DNA of 64,000 bases from NCBI RefSeq assembly GCF_015291725.1, contig NZ_CP030038.1:4205001-4269000 (forward strand), given 5' to 3'. Each line of letters starts with the position of its first letter. The stretch's first letter is position 1. The notes beneath the pieces are model-generated. The model was not told the DNA's origin. It did no database searches and saw only the letters and a program-made list of their open reading frames with translations. Made by a program: the position numbers and the translations under genes. This document shows, piece by piece, positions 59,734-64,000 of the stretch. This stretch comes from Bradyrhizobium sp. CCBAU 51765. GTDB taxonomy: Bacteria; Pseudomonadota; Alphaproteobacteria; Rhizobiales; Xanthobacteraceae.

Positions 59734-61185
59734 ATGAACGCGATCGACCTTCTCATCGGCGGCAAAGACCAGTCGGCCAGCCATCAGCGCACCTTCCAGC
59801 GCCACAACCCGATCTCCGGAGACGTCGCGACCATCGTGACGGCGGCGTCGATCGACGACGCGATGCGGGCCGCAGACGCTGCGGCTGCCGCCTTCCCGGC
59901 CTGGTCGCAGCTTGGTCCGTCCGAACGCCGCAAGCGGCTCAATGCGGCCGCCGACATCCTCGCGCGCCGGGCAGCGGAGTTCACCGCGCTGATGGTCGCC
60001 GAAACCGGCGCCACGGCGGGTTGGGCCGGCTTCAACGTGCATCTAGCCGAAGGCATGCTGCGCGAAGCCGCGGCCATGACGACGCAGATATCCGGCGAAG
60101 TCATTCCGACCGACAAGCCCGACAACCTCGCCATGGCGTTTCGCCAGCCGGTCGGCGTCGTGCTCGGCATCGCGCCGTGGAACGCCCCCGTGATCCTCGG
60201 CGTGCGCTCGGTCGCGACGCCGCTCGCCTGCGGCAACACCGTGGTGCTGAAGGCGTCCGAGATGAGCCCGGGCGTGCATCGGCTGATCGGAAGCTGCCTG
60301 GCGGAGGCCGGCCTCGGCGACGGCGTTGTCAATGTCGTGACCAACGCACCCGAAGATGCGCAGGCGGTGGTCGAGGCGCTGATCGCCCATCCTGCGATCC
60401 GCCGCGTCAACTTCACCGGCTCGACCCGCGTCGGCCGCCTCATCGCGCTGGCATGCGCAAAGCACCTGAAGCGCGCGCTGCTGGAGCTTGGCGGCAAGGC
60501 CCCGCTCGTGGTCCTCGACGATGCCGATCTCGACGCCGCCGTGAATGCGGCAGCGTTCGGCGCCTTCATGAACCAGGGGCAGATCTGCATGTCGACCGAG
60601 CGGATCGTCGTCGACGACAAGGTGGCGGACGCCTTCATCGCCAAGTTCGCCGCCAAGGCCAAGAGCCTTCCCTTCGGCGATCCCCGCAAGGGGAATGTGG
60701 TGCTCGGCTCGCTGGTCAGTGACGCCGCCTGCGAGCGCGTCCGGGGCCTGATCGACGATGCCGTCGCCAAGGGCGCCGTGCTCGCCGCCGGCGGTCACGG
60801 CAGCGGCACCATCATGCCCGCCACCATCGTCGATCATGTCACGCCGGCAATGCGGATCTATGGTGAGGAGAGCTTTGGTCCGGTCGTGACCGTGGTGCGC
60901 GTGAGCGGGATCGACGAGGCCGTGCGCGTGGCCAACGACACCGAATACGGCCTCTCCTCCGCCGTGTTCGGCCGCGACATCGCCCGTGCGCTCGGCGTTG
61001 CCAGGCGGATCGAGGCGGGCATCTGCCACGTCAACGCTCCGACCGTGCATGACGAGCCTCAGATGCCGTTCGGCGGCACCAAGGCGTCAGGCTACGGCCG
61101 CTTCGGCGGCAAGGCCGCCATCGACGAGTTCACCGAGCTGCGCTGGATCACCGTGCAGACCGGGCCGCGGCACTATCCGTTCTGA
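59734..61185 (+). CDS. NAD(P)-dependent aldehyde dehydrogenase
   Basis: 483 residues. Active-site Glu251 (LLELGGKAPLVV) and Cys285 (NQGQICMSTERI) are 34 residues apart as in the ALDH superfamily. FTGSTRVGRLIA and LGIAPWNAPVILG are cofactor-binding. The sequence is closest in look to salicylaldehyde/vanillin/phenylacetaldehyde-type dehydrogenases; I do not name one. Same strand as the importer with 35 bp spacing. It would oxidise the aldehyde made by the copper amine oxidase to the acid. Confidence 0.92.
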   Translation: MNAIDLLIGGKDQSASHQRTFQRHNPISGDVATIVTAASIDDAMRAADAAAAAFPAWSQLGPSERRKRLNAAADILARRAAEFTALMVAETGATAGWAGFNVHLAEGMLREAAAMTTQISGEVIPTDKPDNLAMAFRQPVGVVLGIAPWNAPVILGVRSVATPLACGNTVVLKASEMSPGVHRLIGSCLAEAGLGDGVVNVVTNAPEDAQAVVEALIAHPAIRRVNFTGSTRVGRLIALACAKHLKRALLELGGKAPLVVLDDADLDAAVNAAAFGAFMNQGQICMSTERIVVDDKVADAFIAKFAAKAKSLPFGDPRKGNVVLGSLVSDAACERVRGLIDDAVAKGAVLAAGGHGSGTIMPATIVDHVTPAMRIYGEESFGPVVTVVRVSGIDEAVRVANDTEYGLSSAVFGRDIARALGVARRIEAGICHVNAPTVHDEPQMPFGGTKASGYGRFGGKAAIDEFTELRWITVQTGPRHYPF

Positions 61186-61200
61186 CCGTTGGGAGGAACA

Positions 61201-61223
61201 GGTCCGGCCTCCAAGGCCGGACC
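61201..61223 (+). terminator. Strong stem-loop after aldehyde dehydrogenase
   Basis: GGTCCGGCCT (61201-61210) and AGGCCGGACC (61214-61223) form a perfect 10-bp stem around a 3-nt loop, 15 bp after the stop. No U-tract. Because it lies between a plus-strand operon end and a minus-strand pseudogene end, it may serve both directions. Confidence 0.7.
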
Positions 61224-61238
61224 GCCCTCGCGTCGTGC

Positions 61239-61586
61239 TCACCAGTGGTAGGTCAGCCTGGCGATGGCTTTCCGCCCTTCCGCGTAGAAGCAGCCCGACA
61301 GGCGGTAGCATGCGGCGACATAGCGGGTGTCGGCGAGATTGGTGACGTTCAGCGCCAGACGCCAATTGTCCCTGCTGTAGGCCAGCAGCGCGTCGGCCGC
61401 GCGGCCGGTGAAGGCCGACGCGTCCTACGCGACCGTCGTGTTGGCGATACCGTTATCGACCTGTGTGGTCACGAAATCCTGGCGGCCGCCAAGCTGGAAC
61501 GAGAGCCGGCCGAGCTTGATCTGATCCTGCACATAGACGCCGACCTGGGACTGCTTGGCGCCCGTGCTCGGCGGTCCGCTCGGAAT
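61239..61586 (-). pseudogene. Decayed TonB-dependent receptor fragment
   Basis: One frame encodes VGVYVQDQIKLGRLSFQLGG and GRQDFVTTQVDNGIANTTVA, then an in-frame TAG at 61425-61427, then ASAFTGRAADALLAYSRDNW and RLALNVTNLADTRYVAACYR with a final FYAEGRKAIARLTYHW. These are strands from the barrel of siderophore-type receptors (VxNLxDxxYVAxC and the terminal aromatic W). The TAG sits where CAG would be expected (VAQDASAFTGR), and FTGRA is joined to distant DALLAYSRDNW, a sizeable in-frame deletion. Dead copy; iron-uptake partner PepSY_TM lies 8 kb away. Confidence 0.8.
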
Positions 61587-61658
61587 GCGACCGCATGCGA
61601 TGGCTGCATCGCGCGATCAGCGCGGCGAGCCGAAGCCCAAGGCATAAGCCGCCGAATC

Positions 61659-63653
61659 TTACCCCGGGTCCGCATGACAACAGGTTGCGGCGGCGCACTT
61701 CTCGCCGGCCAGCACGCTGCGGCTGTTGCGGTCCGGTGGAATATCTCCGGCCGCATTGGCCGCGAAGAATCCGGTCGGCTTCAGCATGAAGCCGGCATAT
61801 TCGACCGGCATGATCGGGAAGTCCTCGGGCTTGCAGACATGGGTGTGGCCGAAGGAGTGCCAGATCACGATGTCGGCATTCTCGATGTTTCTGTTCTGCG
61901 CGACATAGCGCGGCAGGCCGTCGCCGCCGGCGTGGACGTTGGGATAGTCGCCGCTGGCGTATTTCTCGTTGGCATCGAACGCAGTCACCCAGATGTGCTT
62001 GGTGGCAAAGCCGCCGCGCTTGCGCACATAGCTGCCCTCCTGCGCCAGCATCAGCGGGCTCGGATTGACCACGAGCTTATAGGCGGGAGCATTGCCGACC
62101 GAGTTGGTCTCGTTCGGATTGCTGATCTTCCAGAACCGGCCGGTCTCGCCATTGGCTATCGCCGCGGCGTCGCGCTCGCGTGACAGCACGCGCGTCGTGG
62201 TGGTGAAGGCGTTGCCATGGGGATTGTCGGACCCCCATGGCCGCGGCACGAACTCGTGCTCGGTGACGGTATTGCCGCCGCCGTCGAGATCCATGTGCAG
62301 GCGCACGTTGAAGAAGTGCTGATGCGTCGGTCCACCCAGTTGGTCATCGACCATGCCGCCCCATTTGTAAGTCTCGCCAGGCGGCACCGCGGCGGTCTGG
62401 ATGATGCCGGTGAGCTTGGTCTCGAGCTGGATCGTGCCGTCCTGGTAGAGGTACCAGTAGAATCCGTAGTCGTAATTGCCGACCGTCGCGAAGAACGAGA
62501 TCACGAGGCGCCGCGAGCGGCGAACCTCGAATAGGCCGTTGCGAAATTCGTAGTGTTTCCAAGCGATTCCGTAATCTTCCTCATGCATGCAGATGGCGTT
62601 CTGCATGACGAAGGGCTCGCCCTTGCTGTCGGCGGCCGGCACGTCGAAATAGTGGATGTTGCCAAGGCAGTCGCAGCCGAGTTCGAGCGCGTTGGCGAGC
62701 ATGCCGAGGCCGTATTCGCCGGCATCGAACGCCGATTTCCAGAAATGGTTTTCGGTCGGATCGGCGTAAGGCACTACCATCTCAGTGACGCTGGCGCGGT
62801 GGATCAGCGACCGTTTGCGCGCGCCGTCCTGGTAGGCGAGCTGATGCAGCACCAGGCCCTCGCGCGGCGTGAAGCCGACGCGAAAGCTCCATTTCTGCCA
62901 ATCGACTTTCCAGCCGTCGACGCGAAAGCTCGGCCCTTCGGGTTGCTCGATGTGCAGGGGCTTGATGTCCGTGCGCGGTTCTGCGACCTCATGCGCGCCG
63001 TAGTTCCGTTTCTTGCGCGGAATCGGCACGATCGGATCTGCATCCGTGAGATCGATGACCTTGCCGCCGATCAGATCGACCACGGCGACGACGCCCTCGA
63101 TCGGGTGCGCATAACCGTTGTCCTGCAGATGCTCGCGGAAAAAGCTGACGGCGCGTACGATGCGGGCGCCGCGCTCGAATTCCATGTCGAAGAAGCCCGA
63201 GGAGAACGGGTCGACCTGAACGAGCTCGATGTCCCTATCGCTGAGCCCGCGCCGATGCATCGCAGCGCGCCAGCCGGGATCGGCCTTCACCACGGCCTCG
63301 CACTTGAAGAACTCTTCCAGCATCACCGGCGGCTGCCCATAGGGCACGTCGCGGTTGGGGAGGAGCTTCCGATCGACGATCTCGCCGCGGCCAAGATCGA
63401 CGATGTGCTCGATGGCCTCGCCGGTCGCGATGTCAAGTGTCAGCACGAAGGCGCGGCGCCCTGCTCCGCCCGCGGCCAGTTCCTGCTTGGTCGGCTCTTC
63501 CAGCCGTACCGTCGGGAAGCGGCAGTGCTCCGGCGAGCTTGCGGCCGCACGCACCAGCGTGCAGGCCGCCGTGATCTCCTCAGTCGTCAGAGGATCGAGA
63601 GCATGCGCGTTGGCGGCATGGGCGGGCGATCGTGCCTTGGCGGGATCGAGCAT
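61659..63653 (-). CDS. Copper amine oxidase (primary-amine oxidase)
   Basis: 664 residues, full length for the family. The topaquinone precursor Tyr394 sits in VGNYDYGFYW, catalytic base Asp310 in FDAGEYGLG, copper ligands His443/His445 in THQHFFN and a third among WHSFGHTHVCKPEDFPIMP (~602-604). It oxidises a primary amine to an aldehyde with release of ammonia and hydrogen peroxide. No clear leader at MLDPAKARS, so cytosolic unless a leader is upstream. The C-terminus CAAATCCHADPG is Cys-rich. Oriented toward the aldehyde dehydrogenase but on the opposite strand; 15 bp after the hydrolase stop codon. Confidence 0.93.
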   Translation of the reverse strand: MLDPAKARSPAHAANAHALDPLTTEEITAACTLVRAAASSPEHCRFPTVRLEEPTKQELAAGGAGRRAFVLTLDIATGEAIEHIVDLGRGEIVDRKLLPNRDVPYGQPPVMLEEFFKCEAVVKADPGWRAAMHRRGLSDRDIELVQVDPFSSGFFDMEFERGARIVRAVSFFREHLQDNGYAHPIEGVVAVVDLIGGKVIDLTDADPIVPIPRKKRNYGAHEVAEPRTDIKPLHIEQPEGPSFRVDGWKVDWQKWSFRVGFTPREGLVLHQLAYQDGARKRSLIHRASVTEMVVPYADPTENHFWKSAFDAGEYGLGMLANALELGCDCLGNIHYFDVPAADSKGEPFVMQNAICMHEEDYGIAWKHYEFRNGLFEVRRSRRLVISFFATVGNYDYGFYWYLYQDGTIQLETKLTGIIQTAAVPPGETYKWGGMVDDQLGGPTHQHFFNVRLHMDLDGGGNTVTEHEFVPRPWGSDNPHGNAFTTTTRVLSRERDAAAIANGETGRFWKISNPNETNSVGNAPAYKLVVNPSPLMLAQEGSYVRKRGGFATKHIWVTAFDANEKYASGDYPNVHAGGDGLPRYVAQNRNIENADIVIWHSFGHTHVCKPEDFPIMPVEYAGFMLKPTGFFAANAAGDIPPDRNSRSVLAGEKCAAATCCHADPG

Positions 63654-63668
63654 GATGATGTCCAGAAG

Positions 63669-64000
63669 TCAGCGCGGGGCGAGATGTGCGGTGATGGCGC
63701 GGAAGGCAGCGAGCCAGCGATGGTCGAGCGGCACGTCCATCGCCTTCGGCTGCGTTGCGAGCTTGACGATGACCGTGTCGGAAGCCGAATCGATGTAGAG
63801 CCACTGGCCGTGGATGCCGATCCCGGCAAGGTCGTTGCGTGACGGATCGAGCGTGTACCATTTGCTGCGGTAGCGCGCACCCGGGAAGATATCGGCGAGG
63901 TCCCCCTCGGCCCAGGCCTCGGGATCGCCGTTCTCGTGGATGTCGTCGATCCACCAGCCCGGCACCACCTGCCGTCCCTCGACCACGCCGCGGCAGCGGA
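63669..64000 (-). CDS. Serine hydrolase (beta-lactamase/6-aminohexanoate-dimer hydrolase type), 5' end outside window
   Basis: C-terminal ~110 residues only. RGVVEGRQVVPGWWIDDI and YRSKWYTLDPSRNDLAGIGIHGQWLYIDS match the tail of class C-like serine hydrolases, and GIHGQWLYID is the region that follows the catalytic core. Nucleophile Ser-x-x-Lys is beyond the edge. It ends 15 bp before the amine oxidase start, so it shares its transcript. Annotated substrates of this group include linear amides and esters. Confidence 0.7.
   Translation of the reverse strand, partial: RCRGVVEGRQVVPGWWIDDIHENGDPEAWAEGDLADIFPGARYRSKWYTLDPSRNDLAGIGIHGQWLYIDSASDTVIVKLATQPKAMDVPLDHRWLAAFRAITAHLAPR

Noticed and set aside
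62553..63842. 429-codon antisense frame opposite the amine oxidase
   Set aside because: Same reasoning: the amine oxidase strand has intact catalytic residues along its whole length.
1..64000. CRISPR array, tRNA, rRNA, intact insertion sequence or prophage
   Set aside because: No regularly spaced direct repeats, cloverleaf-like segments with a CCA context, ribosomal motifs, transposase or phage structural genes beyond the T6SS itself were seen.

Overview
The window is high-GC DNA from an alphaproteobacterium, most likely a Bradyrhizobium-type member of the Hyphomicrobiales. Signs are the tssJ-less type VI secretion (T6SS) locus, paired signal-peptide caspase-fold proteins, the HAAT and TRAP uptake genes and the codon use. 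I see no rRNA, tRNA, CRISPR array or intact transposase. Taxonomy is inferred from gene style, not from a marker gene. Layout: (1) 1-2.3 kb holds the main part of a TRAP solute-binding gene running off the left edge, then gene debris (a MarR tail, a leuC head, a 59-codon ORF and a REP-like palindrome). (2) 2.5-6.1 kb encodes a 1212-residue repetitive surface protein with AIDA-like repeats, an RTX-like glycine/aspartate region and a type I secretion-like C-terminus. A gene-poor stretch with a crotonase-tail remnant follows. (3) 6.9-20.6 kb carries a small HExxH metalloprotein, two divergent paralogous caspase-fold proteins, a prenylcysteine-methyltransferase-like membrane protein, a serine hydrolase-like protein, a third caspase fused to DUF4384 with a separate DUF4384 protein, a propeller/NlpC-P60-like exported protein and a DUF4424 protein. 

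(4) 20.6-46.7 kb is an almost complete T6SS in two divergent operons. Minus strand, in reading order: vgrG, a DUF6931-like gene, tagH/fha, tssK, tssL, tssM, tagF, pppA, ppkA. Plus strand: tssA, tssB, tssC, hcp, tssE, tssF, tssG, clpV, SAM methyltransferase. The baseplate, sheath, tube, membrane complex and Thr-phosphorylation switch are all present. tssJ and a PAAR gene are not seen, and TssL carries its own OmpA-like anchor. (5) 46.9-51.3 kb is a minus-strand cassette of four proteins without signal peptides: two HExxH metalloprotease-like proteins and two OmpA-like proteins. Part of it has clearly lower GC than the T6SS. This is my main candidate for an undescribed cargo or effector module. 

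(6) 51.6-64 kb is a different functional block. It has a small exported protein and a PepSY membrane protein, then a probable amine catabolic region: an AraC regulator divergent from a branched-chain-type ABC importer (SBP, LivH, a fused LivM-LivG, LivF), an aldehyde dehydrogenase, a decayed TonB-receptor fragment, a copper amine oxidase and a serine hydrolase running off the right edge. Importer, oxidase and dehydrogenase would fit uptake of an amine, oxidation to the aldehyde and then to the acid; this pathway is inferred. The left-hand exported caspases and the T6SS may form one envelope-interaction island, but no direct functional link is visible in the sequence.
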